From positions 1 through 64,000 of the forward strand of contig CAYRMV010000002.1 in the NCBI GenBank assembly GCA_964425255.1: a stretch of DNA of 64,000 nt. The letters run 5' to 3'. Origin of the DNA: CAYRMV01 sp964425255. Lineage in GTDB: Bacteria; Bacteroidota; Bacteroidia; Flavobacteriales_D; Crocinitomicaceae. The notes under the pieces are model-generated. The model was given only the letters and a program-made list of their open reading frames with translations. It did not search any database and was not told the DNA's origin. The translations under genes were made by a program, and so were the position numbers. This document shows positions 17,009 through 24,522 of this stretch, piece by piece. Numbering within the stretch: position 1 is the stretch's first letter; every line of letters begins with the position of its first letter.

Positions 17009-17680
17009 ATGCGTGTAATTCTCTTATCCATCATCATTTTTATTTCGGTTCTGGTTGGGTATTTTATGCTGAAACCAAGTCCCGCAGAAGAAGTGTTACC
17101 GATTTTAAATCCCGTGGATTTGGAACCTGAAATGGTCGATTCACTCATGACGCGCAAAGGTTTTGGTCACCGAATTGGCGATTTTTCGTTCCAAAATCAA
17201 GAGAACAAAACCATCACCTTAAACGATCTGAAAGGGAAAGTTTTCGTTGCGGAGTATTTTTTCACTACGTGTGGCACCATCTGTCCCGTGATGAATAAGC
17301 AAATGCAACGTGTTCATGGCATGTTTAAACATGAAAAGAATTTTCGCATTTTGAGCTTCACAGTAGATCCGAAAATAGACACGGTCGAACAAATGAAAAT
17401 GTATGCTGATGGTCATGGGGCAGATCCAAAATCCTGGTTTTTTCTGACAGGTGAAAAAGAGAAATTGTACCACTTGGCTCGAACATCGTTTTTCGTGTTG
17501 AAACCTGCGGAAGCGCAAAATTTAGGCGATGCGGGGAGTGATTTTATTCACACAAACAATTTTGTTTTGGTTGATAAATTACAGCGAATTAGAGGCTATT
17601 ACGATGGGACAAATCCTAAATCGGTCGATAAATTAATCCACGATATTCCTATTTTACTGCAAGAATTTACGAAAGAGTGA
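17009..17680 (+). CDS. SCO1/SenC-family thioredoxin-fold protein
   Basis: This 223-residue protein is membrane-anchored by an N-terminal segment (ILLSIIIFISVLVGYFML). The thioredoxin-like domain has the copper-binding CxxxC of SCO proteins at Cys88 and Cys92 (TTCGTICPVM) and the third ligand His181 (DFIHTNNF). SCO1 proteins deliver copper to the CuA site of cytochrome c oxidase or act as thiol-disulphide reductases, on the periplasmic side. The start is the ATG at 17009; the frame extends to a TTG at 16931, but that would place the promoter inside the gene. It converges with the LD-carboxypeptidase-like gene with 5 nt between stops and no visible terminator. Confidence 0.9.
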   Translation: MRVILLSIIIFISVLVGYFMLKPSPAEEVLPILNPVDLEPEMVDSLMTRKGFGHRIGDFSFQNQENKTITLNDLKGKVFVAEYFFTTCGTICPVMNKQMQRVHGMFKHEKNFRILSFTVDPKIDTVEQMKMYADGHGADPKSWFFLTGEKEKLYHLARTSFFVLKPAEAQNLGDAGSDFIHTNNFVLVDKLQRIRGYYDGTNPKSVDKLIHDIPILLQEFTKE

Positions 17681-17685
17681 TTGTC

Positions 17686-18573
17686 TTAAAAAGTCAATGT
17701 TACAGACGTTTCATGGACGTTAAGACTTACTTCTTTCCCTAAAATCAAACTGCGATTATCGGGAATATGTCCTGCCGGAAAATCAAATACAATCGGTATG
17801 GAACGATATTGGAAATGCTGAAGTATTAGTTCCTCCAAAGAAAATCCGATTGGAGTTGCAGTGTCTTTCAAATCAGTCATTCCACCAACAATCAATCCTT
17901 TGATTTGATTCAAAATACCTGCATGTTGGAAAGCATAAAACATGCGGTCGATGTGATACAATTGTTCCGCCAAATCCTCAATAAACAAGATTGAATTGGT
18001 GTAGTCGGGTTGTAAATCTGTTCCCAACAAACTATACAGAATTGATAAATTTCCACCGAGTAGTTTGCCTTTAGCTTCGCCTAACTGATTGTTTTTGTTT
18101 GCTGAAATGGTATAACTCAACGTTTTTCCAAGAAGAGCATCGATCAAGGATTGCCAAGCTTCTTCAGTGATTTCACCAAAATTCAATGGCATAGTTGCAT
18201 GAATAGAAGGAAGTTCGAATTTTTGCAAATACTGATGAAAAACAGTTACATCCGAAAAGCCAATCAACCATTTGGGCTCCCGCAATTGACTTGCCCATTG
18301 AATTCGATCTAAAATCCGGATACAGCCATATCCGCCACGTGCACAAAGGATTGCTTTTGCTTCCGGATGGTCAATCGCCCATTGAAAATCCGCTGCACGT
18401 TCTTCGTCTGTTCCAGAAAAATAATGCTTTTGACCAACCACATGTTGACCTAATTCTACACGAAAACCAGCTCCTTCGAGTTTGCTTTTAGCAGCCAAAA
18501 CAAGTGTTTCATCTATCGCTTTTGCAGGCGAAACAAGCACAATCAAATCATTGGGTTGAAGGGGAGCAAGCAT
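17686..18573 (-). CDS. S66-family LD-carboxypeptidase-like protein
   Basis: This 295-residue protein belongs to peptidase family S66, whose members remove the terminal D-Ala from murein tetrapeptides during cell-wall recycling. Family marks are NDLIVLVSPAK at the start, CARGGYGCIRIL around the nucleophile, SILFIEDLAEQLYHIDRMF with the Glu, and FPAGHIPDNRSLILGKEV with the His. In the position just after RGGYG, where I expect the Ser nucleophile, this protein has Cys. I use the ATG at 18571-18573 (MLAPLQPND); longer in-frame starts would run into the divergent tadA promoter. It lies back to back with tadA. Confidence 0.85.
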   Translation of the reverse strand: MLAPLQPNDLIVLVSPAKAIDETLVLAAKSKLEGAGFRVELGQHVVGQKHYFSGTDEERAADFQWAIDHPEAKAILCARGGYGCIRILDRIQWASQLREPKWLIGFSDVTVFHQYLQKFELPSIHATMPLNFGEITEEAWQSLIDALLGKTLSYTISANKNNQLGEAKGKLLGGNLSILYSLLGTDLQPDYTNSILFIEDLAEQLYHIDRMFYAFQHAGILNQIKGLIVGGMTDLKDTATPIGFSLEELILQHFQYRSIPIVFDFPAGHIPDNRSLILGKEVSLNVHETSVTLTF

Positions 18574-18619
18574 CAAATTTTTTTGTGTAAATATACAGAA
18601 ACAAGTGTTCATTTTTCGG

Positions 18620-18627
18620 TATCTTTG
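18620..18627 (+). promoter_or_regulatory. -7 box (TATCTTTG) of tadA
   Basis: An exact TAnnTTTG match ending 4 nt before the tadA ATG. This geometry predicts a leaderless or near-leaderless mRNA. Confidence 0.65.
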
Positions 18628-18631
18628 AAGA

Positions 18632-19081
18632 ATGGAATTGATTTCGCCGTATAACGATACATACTTCATGAAACAAGCATTTCAAGAAGCATGTAAAGCT
18701 TTTGAATTGGGAGAAGTGCCTGTTGGTGCTGTGGTTGTATCTAACAATCAGATTATTGCTCGAGCGCACAACCTGACCGAACAACTTCATGATGTGACTG
18801 CTCATGCAGAAATTCAAGCGATAACGGCAGCAGCTAATTTCCTCGGCGGAAAATACCTTACGGGATGCACTTTGTATGTCACGCTTGAACCATGTGTCAT
18901 GTGTGGTGGAGCGTTGTATTGGTCTCAGATTGATAAAGTGGTGTTTGCTGCACGCGACGAAAAACGAGGAGCAAGCCATTTGAGTGAATCGATTTACCAT
19001 CCAAAAACACTTGTCACAAACGGGATCATGGCGGATGAATGCGCTCAATTAATGAAAGATTTTTTTGCCAAAAGAAGGTAA
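18632..19081 (+). CDS. tadA: tRNA-specific adenosine deaminase TadA
   Basis: This 149-residue cytidine-deaminase-fold enzyme converts A34 to inosine in tRNA-Arg(ACG). Zinc ligands and the catalytic Glu are present: His58-Ala-Glu60 (TAHAEIQAI) and Cys88-xx-Cys91 (EPCVMCGGAL). N-terminal MKQAFQEACKAFELGEVPVGAVVV is typical. Length is normal. The gene has its own -7 box 4 nt upstream of the ATG and is followed after 80 nt by ileS, so two translation genes sit side by side with separate promoters. Confidence 0.95.
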   Translation: MELISPYNDTYFMKQAFQEACKAFELGEVPVGAVVVSNNQIIARAHNLTEQLHDVTAHAEIQAITAAANFLGGKYLTGCTLYVTLEPCVMCGGALYWSQIDKVVFAARDEKRGASHLSESIYHPKTLVTNGIMADECAQLMKDFFAKRR

Positions 19082-19128
19082 TTTTGAAGAAATAGTAGGT
19101 TAAGGTTTCATTTCACCGCGCATTTCGG

Positions 19129-19136
19129 TATCTTTG
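19129..19136 (+). promoter_or_regulatory. -7 box (TATCTTTG) of ileS
   Basis: An exact TAnnTTTG match 25 nt before the ileS ATG, so a short leader is expected. Confidence 0.6.
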
Positions 19137-19161
19137 TTCCCTTTTCAGAAATTTCATACAC

Positions 19162-22100
19162 ATGAGTGCCAAATACCAAGAATACAAAGGATTAAATTTA
19201 CCTGAAGTAGCTCAACGAATCCAAGAAAAATGGGATCGTGAAAATACATTTGCTCTTTCGGTGGATAGCCGCGATGAAAACAAACCTTTTGTCTTTTTCG
19301 AAGGACCACCCTCAGCGAATGGTCTTCCAGGTATTCACCACGTAATGGCGCGCTCTCTCAAAGATATTTTTTGTCGTTACAAAACCCTGCAAGGTTTCCA
19401 AGTGAAACGCAAAGCAGGTTGGGATACACACGGACTTCCCGTAGAACTAGGCGTTGAAAAAGAATTGGGAATTACCAAAGAAGACATCGGAACGAAAATT
19501 TCGGTCGAAGAATACAACCAAGCGTGTAAGGCGGCTGTGATGCGCTACACCGATATTTGGAACAATTTAACCAAACAAATGGGCTATTGGGTCGATATGG
19601 AACATCCATACATTACCTACGATGCCAAATACATGGAATCCGTTTGGTGGTTGCTCGGTCAAATTTACGACAAAGGTTTGCTATACAAAGGATATACGAT
19701 TCAACCGTATTCACCTGCAGCAGGAACAGGTCTTTCGTCACACGAATTGAACCAACCCGGATGCTACCGTGATGTCAAAGACACAACCGTCGTAGCTCAA
19801 TTTAAAATTGTTGATGGTTCATCTTCCCCTTTTGGATGGAATGGTCAATCTTCTTCCCCTTTTGGAGGGGGTGCACAAGATCCAACTTCCCCCTTTGGAG
19901 GGGGTGCAGGGGGAGGAAAATTCCCAACCAACACCTTCTTCCTAGCTTGGACCACCACTCCGTGGACCTTGCCTTCGAATACAGCATTGTGCGTGGGACC
20001 GAAAATTGAATACGTTTTGGTTCGTTCGTTCAATGCATATACGCACGAAGAAATATATGTTGTTCTAGCAAAAGATTTGGTCAACAAACATTTTGGAAAA
20101 GGATTTGTCGCAACAGAAGATGAATCTGCTTTTGCAAATTATGATCAATCAGGAAAAAACATTCCTTTTGCTATTTTAGGCGAATGCAAAGGCGAAGACC
20201 TAAAAGGCATCCGATACGAACAATTGTTGCCGTATGCTATGCCGCATGAAAACCCTGAAAAAGCGTTTCAAGTTATCACAGGAGATTTTGTCACTACGTC
20301 AGACGGTACAGGAATTGTTCACATCGCACCTACTTTTGGAGCAGACGATGCACGAGTAGCAGCAGAAGCTGGAGTTCCTGCTATGTTGGTTTTGGATGAA
20401 AAAGAAAATCCTGTCCCATTGGTGGATTTACAAGGACGTTTTCGTCCTGAGTTGAAAGATGAGGTTTTCGGTTTTGCCAAAGAATATGTGAAAACAGATT
20501 ATCTCTCTGAGAGCGAGAAAGAAGCAGAATTCCAACTGCAAAAAGAGCGTTTGAAGCACATTATCGCAGACTTAAAAGCATATATGTCGGTGGATGAGCG
20601 CATTGCTTTGAAGTTAAAACAAGAGAACAAAGCCTTCAAAATCGAGAAATACGAGCATAGTTATCCGCATTGTTGGCGTACCGACAAACCCGTTTTGTAC
20701 TATCCACTTGATTCTTGGTTTATCCGAATGACAGCGGTGAAAGAACGCATGATGGAATTAAACACAACTATCAATTGGAAACCAGAATCTACGGGTTCAG
20801 GTCGTTTTGGGAAATGGTTGGAAAATGTCAACGATTGGAACTTGTCTCGCTCACGTTATTGGGGAATTCCGATTCCGATTTGGTCAACCGATGAAGGCGA
20901 TGAGCGCATTTGTATTTCTTCTGCCGAACAACTGAAAAAAGAATGTGACAAAGCGGTGGAAGCTGGTTTCATGGAAAAGAACCCGATGGCTGATTTTGCC
21001 GTTGGCGATATGTCGGAAGCCAATTATGCGAAAATCGATTTCCATAAAAATTACGTAGATCAAATTACATTGGTTTCTCCTTCTGGAAAACCCATGAAGC
21101 GCGAAGCCGATTTGATTGATGTGTGGTTCGATTCAGGTTCGATGCCCTATGCACAATGGCATTATCCGTTTGAAAACAAAGAGCTAATCGATAATCGCAA
21201 AGGATATCCGGGTGATTTTATTGCCGAAGGCGTGGATCAAACGAGAGGATGGTTTTATACGCTTCACGCCATTTCTACGTTGGTTTTTGATTCCGTTGCT
21301 TACAAAAATGTGATTTCGAACGGTTTGGTCTTGGATAAAAACGGACAAAAAATGTCGAAACGCTTAGGTAATGCGATTGATCCGTTTACCACTTTGGATC
21401 AATATGGTCCAGATGCAACTCGTTGGTATATGATCACCAATGCGCAACCTTGGGACAATTTGAAGTTTGATTTAGATGGTATTACGGAAGTGCAACGCAA
21501 ATTCTTTGGTACACTTTACAATACCTATTCATTCTTTGCTTTGTATGCCAATATTGATGGTTTTGCATTCAAAGAAGCTAACATTGCTTTGTCTGATCGA
21601 CCTGAAATTGATCGTTGGATTTTATCTAAACTCAACAGTTTAATACAGCAAGTAGAAGATGCGTATGAAAATTACGAGCCAACCAAAGCAGGAAGATTGA
21701 TTCAGGATTTTGTAACCGATCAATTATCGAATTGGTATGTGCGCTTGTGTCGCCGTCGTTTCTGGAAAGGAGACTATTCAACGGATAAAGTTTCAGCTTA
21801 CCAAACTTTGTATACTTGTTTGGAACAAGTTGCTGTTTTAAGTGCGCCCATTGCACCGTTTTTCATGGATCAGTTGTTCTGTGATTTGAATGCAGTTGCT
21901 GGAAAAAACAACGTTTCATCTGTTCATTTAGCTGATTTCCCGAAAGTGAATGAATCGTGGATTGATGCTGATTTGGAAGCACAAATGGACATTGCACAGC
22001 GCGTTTCTTCGTTGGTACTTGGTTTACGTAAGAAAGAAAAACTGCGTGTTCGACAGCCTTTGCAGAAAATTATGGTTCCAGCTTTGAACGAGGTGTTTGC

Positions 22101-22719
22101 TAAAAATATCGAACACGTAAAAGACTTGATTTTGTCTGAAGTTAACGTAAAAGAGTTAGAAATTCTGTTGGAAGACAACGGCGTATTCGTAAAAAGCATC
22201 AAGCCAAATTTCAAAACCATCGGACCAAAATATGGGAAACAAATGAAAGCGATTGCCGAATTGGTGAAGGAATTTGATCAAACAACGATTTCATCGATCG
22301 AGCAAACGGGTCGTTGGAATACACAAATAGATGGTGTAGAAATTGTACTCGAAAGCGAAGACTTAGAAATTGTTGCACAAGATATTATTGGTTGGACAGT
22401 GAGTTCAGAGGGTGGAATTACCGTAGCCCTGGATATCACTTTAAACGAAGAATTGCGACAAGAAGGGATTGCCAGAGAATTGGTAAACCGAGTTCAAAAT
22501 CTCCGCAAGGACAGTGGTTTGGAAGTGACGGATCGCATCTCGCTGCGCATTGCATCTACACCTGCGATTCAAGCAGCCGTCGAAGCAAACCAAACCTATG
22601 TTTGTGAAGAGGTCTTGGCGCGTTCGATTCAATTCGTGGCTTCGTTGCCCGAAGGTACACGCACCGATATTGAAGCAGAAGGCGATACCTCGTTGGTGCT
22701 TGAGCGCTCGCAGGAGTAA
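19162..22719 (+). CDS. ileS: isoleucine--tRNA ligase with a repeat-derived insert
   Basis: This 1185-residue class I synthetase charges tRNA-Ile. The adenylate motif is GPPSANGLPGIHHVMAR, the HIGH variant common in Bacteroidota, and the second signature is QKMSKRLGN. The CP1 editing domain includes LAWTTTPWTLPSNTAL. Immediately before that motif lies a stretch of about 35 residues rich in Ser-Pro-Phe-Gly-Gly-Gly (residues about 220-255), encoded by three near-identical DNA repeats, that I do not expect in homologues. The frame is kept through it. The C-terminal anticodon-binding region (YVRLCRRRFWKGDYS onward) is intact. It has its own -7 box and terminator. Confidence 0.96.
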   Translation: MSAKYQEYKGLNLPEVAQRIQEKWDRENTFALSVDSRDENKPFVFFEGPPSANGLPGIHHVMARSLKDIFCRYKTLQGFQVKRKAGWDTHGLPVELGVEKELGITKEDIGTKISVEEYNQACKAAVMRYTDIWNNLTKQMGYWVDMEHPYITYDAKYMESVWWLLGQIYDKGLLYKGYTIQPYSPAAGTGLSSHELNQPGCYRDVKDTTVVAQFKIVDGSSSPFGWNGQSSSPFGGGAQDPTSPFGGGAGGGKFPTNTFFLAWTTTPWTLPSNTALCVGPKIEYVLVRSFNAYTHEEIYVVLAKDLVNKHFGKGFVATEDESAFANYDQSGKNIPFAILGECKGEDLKGIRYEQLLPYAMPHENPEKAFQVITGDFVTTSDGTGIVHIAPTFGADDARVAAEAGVPAMLVLDEKENPVPLVDLQGRFRPELKDEVFGFAKEYVKTDYLSESEKEAEFQLQKERLKHIIADLKAYMSVDERIALKLKQENKAFKIEKYEHSYPHCWRTDKPVLYYPLDSWFIRMTAVKERMMELNTTINWKPESTGSGRFGKWLENVNDWNLSRSRYWGIPIPIWSTDEGDERICISSAEQLKKECDKAVEAGFMEKNPMADFAVGDMSEANYAKIDFHKNYVDQITLVSPSGKPMKREADLIDVWFDSGSMPYAQWHYPFENKELIDNRKGYPGDFIAEGVDQTRGWFYTLHAISTLVFDSVAYKNVISNGLVLDKNGQKMSKRLGNAIDPFTTLDQYGPDATRWYMITNAQPWDNLKFDLDGITEVQRKFFGTLYNTYSFFALYANIDGFAFKEANIALSDRPEIDRWILSKLNSLIQQVEDAYENYEPTKAGRLIQDFVTDQLSNWYVRLCRRRFWKGDYSTDKVSAYQTLYTCLEQVAVLSAPIAPFFMDQLFCDLNAVAGKNNVSSVHLADFPKVNESWIDADLEAQMDIAQRVSSLVLGLRKKEKLRVRQPLQKIMVPALNEVFAKNIEHVKDLILSEVNVKELEILLEDNGVFVKSIKPNFKTIGPKYGKQMKAIAELVKEFDQTTISSIEQTGRWNTQIDGVEIVLESEDLEIVAQDIIGWTVSSEGGITVALDITLNEELRQEGIARELVNRVQNLRKDSGLEVTDRISLRIASTPAIQAAVEANQTYVCEEVLARSIQFVASLPEGTRTDIEAEGDTSLVLERSQE
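19822..19916 (+). repeat. three G/C-tract repeats inserted in frame within ileS
   Basis: Copies begin at 19822 (tcttccccttttggatgg), 19852 (tcttccccttttggaggggg plus tgca) and 19885 (acttccccctttggaggggg plus tgcagggggagg). The sequence resembles the CCCCCTTTGGAGGGGG-type palindromes that are often intergenic in Bacteroidota genomes, from general familiarity. Here they are translated as SSPFG, SSPFGGGA and TSPFGGGAGGG. Confidence 0.85.
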
Positions 22720-22753
22720 TTCAGGAGGTATTTGCAGGTAACACGATAAGTTG

Positions 22754-22783
22754 AAGGGCGTTCCAAGATGGTGCGCCCTTTTT
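22754..22783 (+). terminator. rho-independent terminator of ileS
   Basis: Stem aagggcg / cgccctt around a 13-nt loop, followed by TTT, 35 nt after the stop. Confidence 0.8.
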
Positions 22784-22817
22784 CGTGTTCGCCTGGAACA
22801 GTAAGTTGGTTAATTTA

Positions 22818-22841
22818 ATTTAAGATATTTTTGTCTTAAAT
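22818..22841. promoter_or_regulatory. operator-like inverted repeat upstream of the Rrf2 gene
   Basis: ATTTAAGA and TCTTAAAT form perfect 8-bp arms separated by 8 nt. A second copy with the same spacing and one mismatch lies at 23328-23351. The right arm abuts the predicted -33 element, so binding would block RNA polymerase. Probably the site of the Rrf2 regulator itself. Confidence 0.7.
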
Positions 22842-22861
22842 AGAAGAATGTTGTATCTTTG
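22831..22861 (+). promoter_or_regulatory. promoter of the Rrf2 nitrosative-stress operon
   Basis: TTG at 22831-22833, a 20-nt spacer, then TATCTTTG at 22854-22861: a full Bacteroidota -33/-7 pair. The -33 element lies within the operator-like repeat. Confidence 0.7.
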
Positions 22862-22878
22862 TCCAAAAAAGGGGCAAA

Positions 22879-23313
22879 ATGTTTTCAAAAGCATGTGAAT
22901 ACGGAATTCGGGCAATCATCTTTATTGCGACCCAGTCGATGCAAGGCAAGCGCGTAAAAATTGGGGAGGTTGCTGTGGAATCCAATTCGCCAGAAGCATT
23001 CACTGCTAAGGTGCTGGGGGCGCTCACCAAGCATAACATTGTTCAGTCGCACACGGGGCCCAACGGCGGGTTTAGTGTCTCGGACGAACAGTTGCGAAAA
23101 ACGAAATTGAGCGATATCGTGTTCGCCATTGATGGCGATGCGATCTACAACGGGTGTGCGCTCGGGTTGGATCAGTGCAACAGCGAGCGTCCGTGTCCGC
23201 TGCACCATAAGTTTGTCCAAGTGCGGGCAGACTTGAAAAAGATGCTTGAGAACAACACCATTTTTGATTTAGCGACAGATCTGAATTCTGGAAATTTTAC
23301 GCTGAAGCGCTAA
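22879..23313 (+). CDS. Rrf2-family regulator, probable NsrR-like Fe-S nitric oxide sensor
   Basis: This 144-residue winged-helix regulator starts MFSKACEYGIRAIIFIA, as Rrf2 proteins do, with recognition region SPEAFTAKVLGALTKHNIVQS and wing GPNGGFSV. Three cysteines at 93, 100 and 106 (GCALGLDQCNSERPC) lie where Rrf2 sensors ligate an Fe-S cluster. Neighbouring genes for a group III globin and the Fe-S repair protein RIC point to nitric oxide as the signal, as for NsrR. An inverted repeat overlapping its own promoter and a second copy before the next gene suggest autorepression and operon control. The gene is clearly richer in GC than its surroundings. Family certain; signal inferred. Confidence 0.88.
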   Translation: MFSKACEYGIRAIIFIATQSMQGKRVKIGEVAVESNSPEAFTAKVLGALTKHNIVQSHTGPNGGFSVSDEQLRKTKLSDIVFAIDGDAIYNGCALGLDQCNSERPCPLHHKFVQVRADLKKMLENNTIFDLATDLNSGNFTLKR

Positions 23314-23327
23314 AAAAATTTGAATTA

Positions 23328-23351
23328 ATTTAAGACAAAAACATCGTAAAT
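23328..23351. promoter_or_regulatory. second operator-like inverted repeat, before the small membrane-protein gene
   Basis: TTTAAGA, 8 nt, TCGTAAA with flanking A and T: same arm length and spacing as 22818-22841, one mismatch. It ends 9 nt before the ATG at 23361, so a bound regulator would block a promoter here or halt elongation. Confidence 0.6.
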
Positions 23352-23360
23352 TAGAGAAAG

Positions 23361-23648
23361 ATGGAAATGCAACAAAAAACATGGTTTGATCGCCAAGCAG
23401 ATCAGTTTGAACGCGGAAGATTTGGTTGGATGACGGTATACCTAACGGCTCAGAGCTGCTGGGGTTCGATTGCAGCGATGCTCAGTCTGCGCGCGGATGA
23501 TTACATCTCGCTTGGTATTTGCGCTAGTGTGACCATGGCCTCCAACGCAGCATTCATTGCCCAAGGACCGGCAAAATGGTGTTTGGGCTTACTGTATGTA
23601 AGCGCTGTCACCAATCTGTTGCTGATTATGTACCACTTGATTTTTTGA
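23361..23648 (+). CDS. small membrane protein of the nitrosative-stress operon
   Basis: This 95-residue protein has a hydrophilic N-terminus (MQQKTWFDRQADQFERGRFG) and then about two to three membrane segments (WMTVYLTAQSCWGSIAAML, ISLGICASVTMASNAAFIA, CLGLLYVSAVTNLLLIMYHL). I do not recognise the family. It sits between the Rrf2 gene and the globin gene, 2 nt before the latter, and directly behind the second operator, so it is probably induced by nitric oxide. A transport, sensing or quinol-related role would be guesswork. Confidence 0.75.
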   Translation: MEMQQKTWFDRQADQFERGRFGWMTVYLTAQSCWGSIAAMLSLRADDYISLGICASVTMASNAAFIAQGPAKWCLGLLYVSAVTNLLLIMYHLIF

Positions 23649-23650
23649 CA

Positions 23651-24040
23651 ATGAAAAAAGACATTACAGAACTAGCTGACATCGAACGCTTGGTGCATTC
23701 GTTTTATGCTGAGGTTAGACAGGATCTGACACTTGGACCCATTTTTGAAGCCAAGATTCAAGATCGCTGGGACGAGCACCTGGAGAAGATGGTGCGTTTT
23801 TGGCAAACGGTTTTACTCGATCAACACACCTATTCTGGTAGTCCATTCGCACCTCACGCGAACCTTCCAGTGGCCCATGTACACTTTGAGCATTGGATGG
23901 CGGTGTTCAACCACACGGTTGACGCACTGTTTGAGGGCGAAAAGGCAGAACGGGCGAAGTGGCAAGGCGCTCGCATGGCAGAAATGTTTTCGTACAAGAT
24001 TGCCTATATCCGTGAGCATCATCAAACTCCAGTCCTATGA
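23651..24040 (+). CDS. group III truncated haemoglobin
   Basis: This 129-residue globin starts at the ATG at 23651 (MKKDITELADIERLVHSFY); the frame extends upstream but only over the preceding gene. The pattern matches group III truncated globins: VRQDLTLGPIFEAKI, then WDEHLEKMVRFWQTVLL, SGSPFAPHANLPV and HFEHWMAVFNHTVDALF, which contains the expected proximal His (EHW). Such globins bind or detoxify NO and related ligands (for example Campylobacter Ctb). It overlaps the next gene by 4 nt (ATGA). Confidence 0.88.
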   Translation: MKKDITELADIERLVHSFYAEVRQDLTLGPIFEAKIQDRWDEHLEKMVRFWQTVLLDQHTYSGSPFAPHANLPVAHVHFEHWMAVFNHTVDALFEGEKAERAKWQGARMAEMFSYKIAYIREHHQTPVL

Positions 24041-24477
24041 AAATCAATCCTGCGAGCGCTGTAGCGATCACCTTCTTGTGGCTCGGTTTTGTCGGCGCGA
24101 TTAGTTTCATGGAAGCTTGGCTGAAGTTTCGGGCGCCCGGTATTACGCTTCCGCTCGGTTTAGGCATCGGTCGACTGGTTTTTGGCGCGCTGAACAAGGT
24201 AGAATGGGTCTTGGCCATAGCGCTACTCGTTCCCTTGCTTCGCCAGGGATTCCCCTTGGGCAGTTCCGACCGCTTGTTGCTCATTCCGTTGGTAATTTTG
24301 CTGTTGCAAACGGTTTGGCTACTGCCGGTGCTAGATCACCGCGCTGCCTTGCACATCGAGGGGCAGATGGTGGAAAAATCGCTCCACCACGTGTATTATG
24401 TGGGGTGCGAGCTGGTGAAAGTGGTGTTCCTCGTCTGGTTCGGGGTAGCCTACCTGCGCGGACTTTCGTCGGTGTAA
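24037..24477 (+). CDS. four-helix membrane protein of the nitrosative-stress operon
   Basis: This 146-residue hydrophobic protein has about four membrane segments (AITFLWLGFVGAISFME, VEWVLAIALLVPLL, LLLIPLVILLLQTVWLLPVL and ELVKVVFLVWFGVAYL). Several His and Glu residues (LDHRAALHIEG, KSLHHVYYVG, FMEAW) could bind metal or haem, which would fit a redox or NO-related role, but no named family is recognised. It overlaps the globin gene by 4 nt and precedes the RIC gene. Base composition is markedly GC-rich for this window. Confidence 0.78.
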   Translation: MKINPASAVAITFLWLGFVGAISFMEAWLKFRAPGITLPLGLGIGRLVFGALNKVEWVLAIALLVPLLRQGFPLGSSDRLLLIPLVILLLQTVWLLPVLDHRAALHIEGQMVEKSLHHVYYVGCELVKVVFLVWFGVAYLRGLSSV

Positions 24478-24522
24478 TCGCCAATGAATCAAAGGGAGTA
24501 TCACATCTATAAACACACGAAT

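Noticed and set aside
19845..20087. Minus-strand ORFs opposite the ileS repeat
   Set aside because: They are shadows of ileS with repetitive Pro/Gly residues and no promoter or homology.
24117..24512. Overlapping ORFs in the GC-rich membrane-protein gene
   Set aside because: High GC lengthens random frames; the hydrophobic frame at 24037 is the real gene.
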